Shown: positions 43,020-51,213 of the stretch, piece after piece | How the letters are laid out: every line of letters begins with the position of its first letter | How positions within the stretch are numbered: the stretch's first letter is position 1 | NCBI GenBank assembly: GCA_035626515.1 | Contig: DASPNM010000028.1 | Location: 62,001-126,000, forward strand | DNA from: DASPNM01 sp035626515 | GTDB taxonomy: Bacteria; Bacteroidota; Bacteroidia; Chitinophagales; Chitinophagaceae | Reading direction: 5' to 3' | Length of the DNA: 64,000 nucleotides | Position numbers and translations under genes: made by a program | Notes under the pieces: generated by a model | What the model saw: only the letters and a program-made list of their open reading frames with translations | What the model was told of the DNA's origin: nothing | Databases searched by the model: none

Positions 43020-43808
43020 ATGAGAAGCAAGCTGCATCTCCGGTCGCATCCCCTTCACCCGATACTGGTTTCATTTCCCATCGCGTTTTTCTCTGGCACC
43101 TGGCTTGCGCACGCGGCAGGCTGGTGGTGCAAACTTCCCGCACTTACGGAGGCCGCCTATTACCTTAACGCCGCCGGGATCGGCTTCGGCTTGCTTGCCG
43201 CGGTTCCGGGGGTTCTCGACTTCATTCACCGGGTACCGCCGAAAAGCTCCGGGAAGAAACGGGCCGCGCAGCACGGAATGCTGAATGTTGTCCTGCTGAT
43301 CGTATTCACCATTGCGCTTTTTTACCGAAGAGGGGAGTCTCTCAATAATCTTGTGCTGCTGTTGATCGAAACCATTGGAGTGATCATACTTGGCATTTCC
43401 GGATGGATGGGAGGCACGTTGGTCTACCGGAATCAGATCGGCGTGGATCACCGGTACGCGAACGCCGGAAAATGGCAGGAAGAAATTTTTCAGCGCGACC
43501 GCGGCGAACTGGAAGTGGGCAAGGTGGGCGACCTGAAAATAAACTCCATGAAGCTGCTGCGCTGCGGAAAAAAACGGATTGTGCTTGCCCGAACCGAAAA
43601 TGGTTTCGTGGCTTTTGATGATCACTGCCCCCACCGGGGCGGTCCGCTTTCCGATGGGGCGCTTGCCTGCGGCACGGTGCAATGTCCATGGCATGGATCG
43701 CAATTCGATGTGCGAAGCGGCGCGCTGCTCGCAGGCCCGGCGAATGTGGGTATCAAAACTTATCCGGTAAAGGAGGACGCGGGCGGCACGCTGACCCTCA
43801 TATTATAG
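43020..43808 (+). CDS. DUF2231 membrane domain fused to Rieske 2Fe-2S domain
   Basis: 262 residues from MRSKLHLRSHPLHP, the start that matches the typical DUF2231 opening; ATG at 42999 is an alternative. About four transmembrane helices (SFPIAFFSGTWLAHAAGWW; ILGISGWMGGTLVY) are followed by a Rieske domain with ligands Cys203, His205, Cys222 and His225 (CPHRGG, CPWHGSQFD). The fold suggests a membrane-anchored electron carrier; partner unknown. It lies 47 bases after the M23 gene. Confidence 0.88.
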   Translation: MRSKLHLRSHPLHPILVSFPIAFFSGTWLAHAAGWWCKLPALTEAAYYLNAAGIGFGLLAAVPGVLDFIHRVPPKSSGKKRAAQHGMLNVVLLIVFTIALFYRRGESLNNLVLLLIETIGVIILGISGWMGGTLVYRNQIGVDHRYANAGKWQEEIFQRDRGELEVGKVGDLKINSMKLLRCGKKRIVLARTENGFVAFDDHCPHRGGPLSDGALACGTVQCPWHGSQFDVRSGALLAGPANVGIKTYPVKEDAGGTLTLIL

Positions 43809-43846
43809 AAAAATATGCCCCCCTGTTAGGCCACACCTTTAAAGTT

Positions 43847-43903
43847 GGTCAAAATTTTTACTGAAAATCACGGGGTTGTACGGGTGCGGTCAAAAATTTT
43901 ACC
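43847..43903. repeat. Two AT-rich repeats upstream of the rplM promoter
   Basis: GGTCAAAATTTTTAC at 43847-43861 and GGTCAAAAATTTTACC at 43888-43903, 41 bp apart. Each is an imperfect palindrome (GGTnAAAA/TTTTnACC). They may be UP-like elements or protein sites for the ribosomal operon; function not shown. Confidence 0.5.
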
Positions 43904-43934
43904 TGGAATCTTAGGCGGCAAGCCGGCGGTGGCA

Positions 43935-43942
43935 TATCTTTG
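43935..43942 (+). promoter_or_regulatory. -7 box for the rplM-rpsI-rpsB-tsf operon
   Basis: TATCTTTG, a perfect Bacteroidota -7 element. It implies a 5' UTR of about 100 bases before rplM. The -33 element is poor (TTAGG around 43911), which may be compensated by the AT-rich repeats upstream. Confidence 0.7.
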
Positions 43943-43983
43943 CACCCCCGTTTGAAAACCGGTTTCCGATATTTTGGCGGGAC

Positions 43984-44035
43984 GGAAAAAGGGATAGCTT
44001 TTTCCGGATTTTTCACGCCGGACGCAGGCGTCCGG
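43984..44035 (+). promoter_or_regulatory. Structured leader of the rplM operon
   Basis: Two hairpins in the 5' UTR: GGAAAAAG / CTTTTTCC with a 6-nt loop (43984-44005) and CCGGACGC / GCGTCCGG (44018-44035, tight loop), the second ending 16 bases before the rplM start. Ribosomal-protein operons are often autoregulated by such leaders, and L13 leaders have been proposed in Bacteroidota. I did not test the fold. Confidence 0.55.
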
Positions 44036-44051
44036 TCTAAAGTTTTAAAAC

Positions 44052-44495
44052 ATGAGCAACCTGCATTTTACAACAAAACATGCGAATGCGGCTACCGTCA
44101 AGCGCGACTGGTATGTTGTGGACGGTACTAATCAAACCGTAGGGCGCATGTGTTCCCGCATCGCTGCGGTGCTTCGCGGAAAGCACAAGCCTTATTACAC
44201 GACGCACGTGGACACGGGTGATTATGTCGTCGTGATCAATGCCGACAAGGTCGTATTTACGGGCGACAAGCTGGAGAAAAAAATCTACGATACCTTCAGC
44301 GGTTACCCGGGAGGTCGCAAGGAAGAAACAGCGATCAGCCTGCTGAAACGCAGGCCCGAGGCTGTGATCGAAAGAGCAATCAAGGGAATGCTTCCGAAGA
44401 ACCGCCTGGGAAGAAAGATGTTCAAGAAATTGTTTGTATACGCCGGGCCGGATCATCCGCACACCGCGCAGCAGCCGAAAGAATTGAAATTTTAA
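44052..44495 (+). CDS. rplM: 50S ribosomal protein L13
   Basis: 147 residues, normal length. Core motifs DWYVVDGTNQTVGRMCSRIA (quoted as WYVVDGTNQTVGRMCS), KPYYTTHVDTGDYVV and GMLPKNRLGRKMFKKL. Primary 23S rRNA-binding protein of the large subunit. First gene of a run rplM-rpsI-rpsB-tsf with short gaps, as is usual in Bacteroidota. Confidence 0.99.
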   Translation: MSNLHFTTKHANAATVKRDWYVVDGTNQTVGRMCSRIAAVLRGKHKPYYTTHVDTGDYVVVINADKVVFTGDKLEKKIYDTFSGYPGGRKEETAISLLKRRPEAVIERAIKGMLPKNRLGRKMFKKLFVYAGPDHPHTAQQPKELKF

Positions 44496-44519
44496 ATCAA
44501 AAAGAAAAAGCTGGCATAA

Positions 44520-44909
44520 ATGGAAAAGCAAAAAAACGGGGTGGGTCGTCGTAAGGAAGCCGTGACCCGGGTGTTCGTCTCGAAAGGGGAAGGACGCATT
44601 ACGGTGAACGACCGCGATTATAAAATTTATTTTCCGCTCGTGTACCTGCAAAACCAGGTAGAGCGGCCCTACCGCGTTGTGGACGCTCTTGGTAAGTTCG
44701 ACACCAAGGTGAACGCAACCGGCGGCGGCGTGAAGGGACAGGCTGAGGCCATCATGCTCGGCATTGCCCGCGTGCTCGTGCAGATCAATCCGGAATTCCG
44801 TCCTGCGCTCAAGGCGGCGGGCCTGCTGAAACGGGATCCCCGCTCGGTAGAGCGGAAGAAATTCGGACACAAGAAGGCGCGGAGAAGCTTCCAGTTCAGC
44901 AAGCGTTAA
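44520..44909 (+). CDS. rpsI: 30S ribosomal protein S9
   Basis: 129 residues. N-terminal NGVGRRKEAVTRVFVSKGEG and the C-terminal KKARRSFQFSKR tail that reaches the P-site tRNA are typical. 24 bases after rplM. Confidence 0.99.
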   Translation: MEKQKNGVGRRKEAVTRVFVSKGEGRITVNDRDYKIYFPLVYLQNQVERPYRVVDALGKFDTKVNATGGGVKGQAEAIMLGIARVLVQINPEFRPALKAAGLLKRDPRSVERKKFGHKKARRSFQFSKR

Positions 44910-44954
44910 TCCCTGCCGGTATCAAACTGATCATCGATAAACTTCAAACTCATA

Positions 44955-45824
44955 ATGGAAAATAACACGTCCTTACAACAGCAGCTTTTGGAAGCCGGGG
45001 TTCACTTCGGTCACCTCAAGAAGAAGTGGAACCCGAAGATGCTTCCCTACATTTTTGCTGAGAAAAAAGGAATTCACATCATCGATCTGAATAAGACCGT
45101 GGAGTGCCTGCAGGAAGCTGCTGCGGCGATGAAACAGATCGCCCGCAGTGGGAAGAAGATCCTTTTCGTGGGAACGAAGAAGCAGGCTAAGGAGATCGTG
45201 AACGAGTGCGCCCGCCGCGTGAACATGCCTTTCGTGACCGAACGCTGGCTCGGGGGCATGCTTACGAATTTTAATACTGTTCGTAAGAGTGTGAAAAAGA
45301 TGCAGAGCATCGAGAAAATGCTGGGCGACGGTTCTTTCGACAGCATCACGAAGAAAGAAAGGCTGACACTCGCGCGTGACAAGGAGAAGATGGAAAAAGT
45401 GCTGGGAGGTATCGCGCAGCTGGGCCGCATTCCGGCCGCGCTGTTTATCGTGGACATCGGCCACGAGCACATCGCACTTGCTGAGGCACGCAGGCTGGGA
45501 ATTACAACCTTTGGGGTGGTGGATACCAACTGCGACCCGAACAAGGTAGAGTTTGCCATCCCGGCAAACGACGACGCGACCAAGTCGATTGCAATTATTA
45601 CAAACTATATCACGGCGGCCATCGCGGAAGGACTCGCCGAAAGGCAGGCTGCCCGTGAAGAAGAATCCGACGATGTGACCGACGATGAGAAGGAAAGAAG
45701 GGCGGCCCGGCTTGAAGCCGAAGCCCAGGCAGAAAGCGGTCGCGCTGCCCGCGTGCGCGCCGCCGGAGCTCCGCGCAGGCGCATTGCATCGGGCGGCCCG
45801 AGAAGGCCGGGAGGATCGCGGTGA
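44955..45824 (+). CDS. rpsB: 30S ribosomal protein S2
   Basis: 289 residues. LLEAGVHFGHLKKKWNPKM and FVTERWLGGMLTNFNTVRKS are S2 signatures. A C-terminal extension of about 50 residues rich in Arg, Ala, Glu and Gly follows the globular domain, common in this phylum. S2 is needed for late 30S assembly and S1 docking. Confidence 0.99.
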   Translation: MENNTSLQQQLLEAGVHFGHLKKKWNPKMLPYIFAEKKGIHIIDLNKTVECLQEAAAAMKQIARSGKKILFVGTKKQAKEIVNECARRVNMPFVTERWLGGMLTNFNTVRKSVKKMQSIEKMLGDGSFDSITKKERLTLARDKEKMEKVLGGIAQLGRIPAALFIVDIGHEHIALAEARRLGITTFGVVDTNCDPNKVEFAIPANDDATKSIAIITNYITAAIAEGLAERQAAREEESDDVTDDEKERRAARLEAEAQAESGRAARVRAAGAPRRRIASGGPRRPGGSR

Positions 45825-45867
45825 AACGCTGGAAAATTTTCAGTTCTTTAAAAAAATTGGACAAGCT

Positions 45868-46704
45868 ATGAGTACAGTAACGATAAGCGCGCAGGATATT
45901 AATAAACTGCGGCAGATGACGGGCGCCGGCATGATGGATTGCCGCAAAGCGCTGATGGAAACGAATGGAGATTTCGAAGCCGCGATCGACTGGCTGCGTA
46001 AGCAGGGCCAGAAAGTGGCAGCGAAGCGCAGCGATCGCGAGGCGAAGGAAGGTGTGGTGATTGCGAAGACAACCGCAGATAATAAAGCGGGCATCGTGGT
46101 GTGCGTGAGCTGTGAAACGGATTTTGTTTCAAAGAATGCCGACTTTGTCGCTTTCGGGCACGCAGTTGCCGAAGCAGCGATCGCGAACGATGTGAAATCG
46201 CTCGACGAGCTGCTCCGTGCAAAAGCCGGTAATCTCACCGTAGCCGAAATGGTAGACGAGAAGCTGGCTTCGATCGGGGAAAAGATCGGGGTAACCCGCT
46301 TTGAGCGGATTGACGCTCCCTATGTGTCCTCATACATTCACGGCGCATACCGGATCGGTGTGCTGGTTGGCCTGGATCAGCTGAACCCTGAAGCGGGAAA
46401 GGATGTGGCCATGCAGATCGCGGCCCTAAACCCGGTGGCTGTTGACGCAGCCAGCGTGCCGGCGGAGACCGTCGCCCGCGAAAAGGAAATCGCCATGGAG
46501 CAGCTGAAGAACGACCCGAAGATGGCTGGCAAGCCGGCCGAGATGCTGGACAAGATCGCAACAGGCAAGCTGAATGCATACTTCAAGGAACACACTCTTG
46601 CCGCGCAGGCGTTTGTAAAAGACGGCAGCAAGACCGTGGAGCAGTACCTGAAAGAAGCGGGCAACGTCAAAGTGCTTTCATTCCGCCGTGTGGCGGTAGG
46701 ATGA
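45868..46704 (+). CDS. tsf: Elongation factor Ts
   Basis: 278 residues from MSTVTISAQDINKLR; an earlier in-frame start inside rpsB is rejected. N-terminal UBA-like helix with LRQMTGAGMMDCRKALMETNGD (quoted as TGAGMMDCRKAL) and the TDFV motif (CETDFVSKNADF) that contacts EF-Tu. Nucleotide exchange factor for EF-Tu. 43 bases after rpsB, ended by a strong terminator. Confidence 0.98.
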   Translation: MSTVTISAQDINKLRQMTGAGMMDCRKALMETNGDFEAAIDWLRKQGQKVAAKRSDREAKEGVVIAKTTADNKAGIVVCVSCETDFVSKNADFVAFGHAVAEAAIANDVKSLDELLRAKAGNLTVAEMVDEKLASIGEKIGVTRFERIDAPYVSSYIHGAYRIGVLVGLDQLNPEAGKDVAMQIAALNPVAVDAASVPAETVAREKEIAMEQLKNDPKMAGKPAEMLDKIATGKLNAYFKEHTLAAQAFVKDGSKTVEQYLKEAGNVKVLSFRRVAVG

Positions 46705-46722
46705 TATTTGTTGGATCAAATT

Positions 46723-46753
46723 ATTCCCGGTCATCCGACCGGGAATTTTTTTT
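46723..46753 (+). terminator. Rho-independent terminator after tsf
   Basis: Perfect 10-bp stem ATTCCCGGTC / GACCGGGAAT, loop ATCC, then eight T. It ends the ribosomal-protein operon. Confidence 0.95.
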
Positions 46754-46780
46754 GCAAATTGCAGAAAAGCAACAGCCACC

Positions 46781-47338
46781 ATGATAAGAAAGATCGGCCC
46801 TCTGGTTGCGGCAGTGATGCTGCTGGGCGCGCTCGATGCCACGGCGCAAAAATCGAAAGCAAAGAACGCCACTGTCGTTGACTACCTTCCGAGCGAGGCG
46901 CTGGCCGGAGTTTCCATCGGAATGCACTGGGATTCGCTGCGCAGCCTCTTCGGTTTTTCTGAGTCTGACCTGGAATTTGATCCGTATGATAGCGTTACCA
47001 AAGTAACCCGGTTCTTTCCGCCGGGGTCCGATCCCGACGAGCTCGCTTCGGCAGCATTTTATTTTCCCGCGGCAATTGAGGAGTTGCCGCCGAATGCCCG
47101 CCTGTTCCAGGTAGTGCTTGAATTTGCCGGCGAATCCGCGAACCAGTTTGCCTGGAAATACAGGGACGACCCGAAGATGAAAAGCAAATTGACCGAGGAC
47201 GGGTGGCAATGGAGAACGAAACCGTCGCGTCCGGCGGGACTGGAAGTGTTGATCAGCCTGCGCGGATCTTTCATTACCGTAACGGGCACAATGCGGGGAA
47301 AATCCCTGAAAGAATTGCCGTCGTCGCGGCACCCCTGA
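46781..47338 (+). CDS. Secreted protein of unknown function
   Basis: 185 residues with a signal peptide (ending DATAQK). The mature part holds GVSIGMHWDSLRSLFG and a beta-rich domain with no motif I recognise; a SmpA/OmlA-like small fold is possible but unsupported. It lies between the tsf terminator and pyrH, and has no visible promoter of its own except the T-rich tract of the terminator. Hypothetical. Confidence 0.7.
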   Translation: MIRKIGPLVAAVMLLGALDATAQKSKAKNATVVDYLPSEALAGVSIGMHWDSLRSLFGFSESDLEFDPYDSVTKVTRFFPPGSDPDELASAAFYFPAAIEELPPNARLFQVVLEFAGESANQFAWKYRDDPKMKSKLTEDGWQWRTKPSRPAGLEVLISLRGSFITVTGTMRGKSLKELPSSRHP

Positions 47339-47340
47339 GT

Positions 47341-47369
47341 TTTGCCGACTGGCAAATCCCCTATCTTCG
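47341..47369 (+). promoter_or_regulatory. pyrH promoter
   Basis: TTTG at 47341-47344, 17 bases, then TATCTTCG at 47362-47369: one mismatch to the -7 consensus. The first bases overlap the end of the upstream gene. 5' UTR about 75 bases. Confidence 0.55.
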
Positions 47370-47449
47370 CACGGCGCGATTGGTCTTTTCGGACTGCAGG
47401 CCTTCGCAGCTCGGTACATCAATCGGAAATCTAAACCGGCAACTGGCAC

Positions 47450-48163
47450 ATGCTTCCCAAGTACAAGCGTATTCTCCTGAAACTTTCCGGCGAATCTTTG
47501 ATGGGCGACAAAAACTTTGGCCTCGATTCCACAGTGATCGGCCAGTACGCGCAGGATATCAAGTCCATCACTGAACTCGGAGTGCAGGTGGCGATCGTTA
47601 TCGGAGGCGGAAATATTTACCGCGGCATGAACGAGGCGGAGACCGGCATCGAGCGGGCTCACGGAGACTACATGGGTATGCTCGCCACGGTGATCAACGG
47701 AATGGCCCTGCAGGCCGGGCTGGAGCGGGTGGGGGTTTACACGCGGCTGCAGAGTGCGATCAAGATGGAACAAATCGCCGAGCCGTACATTCGGCGGCGC
47801 GCCATCCGGCACCTGGAAAAAGGTCGTGTGGTGATCTTTGGAGCCGGCACCGGCAACCCGTATTTCACTACGGATACTGCAGGATCACTGCGCGCCATTG
47901 AGATCAACGCCGACGTTATCCTGAAAGGCACGCGCGTGGACGGCATCTACAACGCCGATCCGGAAAAAGACCCAAAAGCCACGAAATACAACGTAATCAG
48001 CTTCCAGGACTGCCTGTCCAACAATCTGCGGGTGATGGACATGACTGCATTTACGCTGTGCATGGAAAATAATCTTCCCATCATCGTCTTCGACATGAAC
48101 AAGGAAGGCAACCTTCGGCGCGTGGTGACCGGCGAGAAGGTGGGAACACTTGTGAAGGGATAA
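47450..48163 (+). CDS. pyrH: UMP kinase
   Basis: 237 residues of the amino-acid kinase fold. Phosphate-binding KLSGESLMGD and GGGNIYRGMNE; late motifs GAGTGNPYFTTDT and KGTRVDGIYNADPEKDP match hexameric bacterial UMP kinase. It makes UDP from UMP with ATP in pyrimidine synthesis. It abuts the convergent DUF3298 gene with no gap. Confidence 0.98.
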   Translation: MLPKYKRILLKLSGESLMGDKNFGLDSTVIGQYAQDIKSITELGVQVAIVIGGGNIYRGMNEAETGIERAHGDYMGMLATVINGMALQAGLERVGVYTRLQSAIKMEQIAEPYIRRRAIRHLEKGRVVIFGAGTGNPYFTTDTAGSLRAIEINADVILKGTRVDGIYNADPEKDPKATKYNVISFQDCLSNNLRVMDMTAFTLCMENNLPIIVFDMNKEGNLRRVVTGEKVGTLVKG

Positions 48164-49252
48164 TCAGCGCAACAAATTTCTGAATGAGGGCTGCAGGTAC
48201 GCCGATAACTCGGTGAACGGAATGAACACATTTATTTCTCCTGCGGCGTAAGGGCCGATCTCATACGGCGCATAACTGAAGCCAATTCCCTTTGGGGTGA
48301 CGTAAAAATTCTCGTTGGGCTCAATCCGGTTTTCAAACAGTCCCCCTGCCGTCAGGTCTTCGCCCGGCCTCAATTCTCTCGATTGGCGAAAATATTTTTC
48401 CAGGAGGACTGGAAGTTTTTGCAAACCCGCCCCATTCAAAACATCCTCGAGGCGGAGTCTGCGATTCGACGCGAGATCGAAGCTCAGGTATTCCGTGCTG
48501 TAATTTCCGTGCGCGCCACCCGTATATGCATACGCGTAATCCGCAAGCGTCAGTAACGAACGCGAATGAAAAGCCACCAGGATCCACCGGGTTTCATCCA
48601 TGTTGTAGCTGTACGGGTACTCGACGAGAAAGCTGTCCTGAGTGTCCCGGTATTCTTCGAGGTAGCTGGTGAAAAATGCTTTTTTCTCGCGAAGGAAGAT
48701 CTTTCCGATGTCTTCATTGCCCGCTTTTTCATCCCATTGCTCCCGCACCGTGCGTTTTATTGTAAGTGCGGATGCCGTGTTCCCTTTAGGCCAGATGGAT
48801 GCCGCATCATAAGTGGCGGCCGGGGATCCTTCCATGCGCGGCCGCAGCATGACGCTGCCGGTGGTAAAGACCATGTCGAAATCCATCGATGCAAGTGGGG
48901 ATTTTGTAAGCCGTACGGGCACACCTTCGGAACGAGCGGCGTCTTTCTTCCAGGTGCCCGTCAGCGAGTTCCCGGAAAGGCGCATCTCAAAGACCTCGTT
49001 GGCTCCGGCATAAAGCATCAATCCTGCGCGTCCTCCGCTGTCAGTTCCATTGAGGTAAATGGGCTGCTGCCGGCTGTTGTAATAATAATAACCCGAGAAC
49101 GCTGGACCCATTCTGTGCAAATGAACGGTGACAGGATAGGAAGCAATGGTACCTGTATACCGACTGTACCAGCTCTGCGGCTGACTCACCACCTCTACCG
49201 CCGGGGTCAGCAAGGCGGCCAGCAATATCATCCTTACAAGCCTGGGAAACAT
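48164..49252 (-). CDS. DUF4163/DUF3298 (RsiV-like) secreted protein
   Basis: 363 residues from MFPRLVRMIL, which gives a clean signal peptide (ending EVVSQ); the longer start at 49288 does not. Residues about 25-130 are beta strands (YPVTVHLHRMGPAFSGYYYY). The C-terminal about 200 residues are DUF4163 plus DUF3298 (YAYTGGAHGNYSTEYLSFDL ... INVFIPFTELSAYL), the domain pair of RsiV anti-sigma factors and lysozyme-binding PdaC-type proteins. There is no membrane anchor beyond the signal peptide and no sigma factor next to it, so an anti-sigma role is unlikely. Ligand unknown. Confidence 0.85.
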   Translation of the reverse strand: MFPRLVRMILLAALLTPAVEVVSQPQSWYSRYTGTIASYPVTVHLHRMGPAFSGYYYYNSRQQPIYLNGTDSGGRAGLMLYAGANEVFEMRLSGNSLTGTWKKDAARSEGVPVRLTKSPLASMDFDMVFTTGSVMLRPRMEGSPAATYDAASIWPKGNTASALTIKRTVREQWDEKAGNEDIGKIFLREKKAFFTSYLEEYRDTQDSFLVEYPYSYNMDETRWILVAFHSRSLLTLADYAYAYTGGAHGNYSTEYLSFDLASNRRLRLEDVLNGAGLQKLPVLLEKYFRQSRELRPGEDLTAGGLFENRIEPNENFYVTPKGIGFSYAPYEIGPYAAGEINVFIPFTELSAYLQPSFRNLLR

Positions 49253-49381
49253 GGGAAAATTTCGTTTTTGCAGGATTCGATGCAGCACCTAAATTGCTGC
49301 ATTCCGTTCACGCACAGCGGTGAAAAATTATTCCCGGCAATCTAATAATTTTTTGATAGTTTCCGAACCCGGATCAACCGA

Positions 49382-50368
49382 ATGGACCCCCTTTCTCTGT
49401 CATTGCTGGAGCTCATCATCCTGCTGCTCGGCGCGGTAGGCGTGGGTATCACCGTGCATTTTTATCTCGTGAGCCGCCGCAACCTGCTCCGCGAGTTTCC
49501 CCTGCGCCCGGAAGTGCGGGACGTACGTAGCGGCCGCAGCCACCAGCTCGAGGTGAAAGAGCGGGAACTTGGACTCCTTCGAAAAAGGCTGGATCGGGCG
49601 GAACAGAGTTACCGGCTAGCATCGGCAGAGGCGGAGGAATTGCGAACGGAGAACGAAAGGCTTGAGTCAGAACTGGAGGCCGCAGGCAGGCAACAGAATC
49701 ATTCCCCGGGAGCGGATTTGTTTCACCAGGTCGAGCTCGCAGGGCGCACGCTGATGGAACAGCAGCAATATATCGGGGAGCTGCTGCGTCGCGTCGAGCG
49801 TCTCAGGGGAACCGAGAGCAGCGCCGAACAAAGCGAGGAGCTCGCACAAAAGGTCAACGAGCTCACCCGTAAGTTGTCGCAGAAAGAAAACGAGCTCTCC
49901 CAGGCCCGGCAGCAGCAGGCGCTTTCGGGCGAGATGGGGTCGATGCTCGATAATGCTTACCACGAGTTTGAAGTACTGCAGGAAAAGATTGGGAAGCTGG
50001 AAGAGCAGCTTCGCAATTCAACCCTCGCCAGTGTGGAATTTGAAAGCCTCTCGGAAGAACACAACAAGCTCCGCCGCGAACTGGAATCGGAGCGTGCCGA
50101 GCTTCAGACGGCCATGATGCAAAACCAGCAGCTGCAGGTGCAGTTGACCGAAACGGAAAACAAGCTGCGGGAAGCTAATTTTCATCGACAGCAGTTGCAG
50201 AAGAAAGTGACCTCGCTGGAGGAACTGACCAAAGACATGCAAATGGTAGCCGAGACGAATAAGAAATTGCAGGCTCAGCTGAAGCGAATCGGGGAACTGG
50301 AAAGCATGCTTACCGTAATTTCCGAGGAACGCGATGAACTTATTCGCCGGCAGTTCAGGGCTTCCTGA
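49382..50368 (+). CDS. Membrane-anchored coiled-coil protein
   Basis: 328 residues. One N-terminal transmembrane helix (LLELIILLLGAVGVGITVHFYL, residues about 8-29), followed by almost continuous coiled coil from about 55 to 320 (runs of Glu/Gln/Leu heptads such as ELTRKLSQKENELSQARQQQ). Probable cytoplasmic or periplasmic scaffold; function unknown. It lies 29 bases before pdxH on the same strand. Confidence 0.75.
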   Translation: MDPLSLSLLELIILLLGAVGVGITVHFYLVSRRNLLREFPLRPEVRDVRSGRSHQLEVKERELGLLRKRLDRAEQSYRLASAEAEELRTENERLESELEAAGRQQNHSPGADLFHQVELAGRTLMEQQQYIGELLRRVERLRGTESSAEQSEELAQKVNELTRKLSQKENELSQARQQQALSGEMGSMLDNAYHEFEVLQEKIGKLEEQLRNSTLASVEFESLSEEHNKLRRELESERAELQTAMMQNQQLQVQLTETENKLREANFHRQQLQKKVTSLEELTKDMQMVAETNKKLQAQLKRIGELESMLTVISEERDELIRRQFRAS

Positions 50369-50397
50369 TTTTTTCCCAAAAAACCGGCAATTTACCC

Positions 50398-51039
50398 ATG
50401 CAGGATATCGCCGCCATCCGGAAACATTATTCTCAAAAAACACTTTCTGAAAACGATGTTGCAGCGGATCCTATTCAGCAATTTGGCCGCTGGTGGGAAG
50501 AGGCGGTGTCGGCCGAAATCGAGGAAGTGAATGCGATGACGCTGGCCACGGCTTCGCTGGATGCAGTGCCTTCGGCACGAATTGTATTGCTTAAAGGCTT
50601 CAGCACCGAAGGGTTTATATTCTTCACCAATTACAACAGCTACAAGGGACGTCAGCTGGCGGAAAATCCAAAGGCCTGCCTTGTTTTTTTCTGGAAAGAG
50701 CTGGAGCGGCAGGTGCGCATCATCGGGCTTGTAGGAAAACTGGGCGCCGACGAAAACGATAAATATTTTCATTCGCGACCCCTCGACAGCCAGGTAGGAG
50801 CCGCTGCTTCGCCCCAGAGCGAAGTAATTCAAAGCAGGCACTGGCTGGAGGAACAGTTCAGGCGCGTGGAGCAGGAGGTGCGCGAAAACCAGGTGCAACG
50901 TCCCCTTCACTGGGGTGGGTACCGGGTCCGGCCGGTAATCATTGAGTTCTGGCAGGGAAGACTGAGCCGCCTGCACGATCGGATCCAGTATACGCTTGAG
51001 GATAGCGGGCGCTGGAAGATTGAAAGGCTGGCGCCTTAG
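50398..51039 (+). CDS. pdxH: Pyridoxamine 5'-phosphate oxidase
   Basis: 213 residues. FMN-binding motifs RIVLLKGFSTEGFIFFTNYN (quoted as RIVLLKGFSTEG and FFTNYNSYKG), SQSEVI-like segment (ASPQSEVIQSR) and the C-terminal RLHDR and W..ERLAP ending are diagnostic. It makes pyridoxal phosphate from PNP or PMP. Its stop overlaps the convergent THX gene by 4 bases. Confidence 0.97.
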   Translation: MQDIAAIRKHYSQKTLSENDVAADPIQQFGRWWEEAVSAEIEEVNAMTLATASLDAVPSARIVLLKGFSTEGFIFFTNYNSYKGRQLAENPKACLVFFWKELERQVRIIGLVGKLGADENDKYFHSRPLDSQVGAAASPQSEVIQSRHWLEEQFRRVEQEVRENQVQRPLHWGGYRVRPVIIEFWQGRLSRLHDRIQYTLEDSGRWKIERLAP

Positions 51040-51161
51040 CCCGCGTTATTGCTGTTATCGGCAGTGGGCTTGCCCGGCTTCCTCTTTTTTTTCGGGCGCG
51101 TTTTCCCGAAAGAACTCCGGAAGCGTTTTCCTTTTGCAGTTTTTTTATCTCCTCTTCCCAT
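51036..51161 (-). CDS. 30S ribosomal protein THX
   Basis: 41 residues, too short for many gene callers. It opens MGRGDKKTAKGKR, then FRSSFGKTRPKKK, and is strongly basic up to RKPGKPT. This is the Bacteroidota form of THX, which lies in a cavity at the top of the 30S head. Stop TAA at 51036-51038. Upstream on the minus strand TATCTTCG lies 14 bases before the ATG, a likely -7 element, just after the terminator of the HU gene. Sequence read by hand codon by codon. Confidence 0.88.
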   Translation of the reverse strand: MGRGDKKTAKGKRFRSSFGKTRPKKKRKPGKPTADNSNNAG

Positions 51162-51182
51162 AGTAATAATTTGCACGAAGAT

Positions 51183-51210
51183 AAAAAGCCCCGGAAGATC
51201 CGGAGCTTTT
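51183..51210 (-). terminator. Terminator of the HU gene
   Basis: Minus-strand stem AGCTCCGG / CCGGGGCT with one G-T wobble, loop ATCTT, then TTTTT. Its stem pairs better on the minus strand, so it serves HU. It begins 3 bases after the HU stop codon. Confidence 0.8.
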
Positions 51211-51213
51211 CTG

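Noticed and set aside
48164..49252. Anti-sigma factor RsiV
   Set aside because: DUF3298 is shared, but no sigma gene is nearby and there is no cytoplasmic sigma-binding segment.
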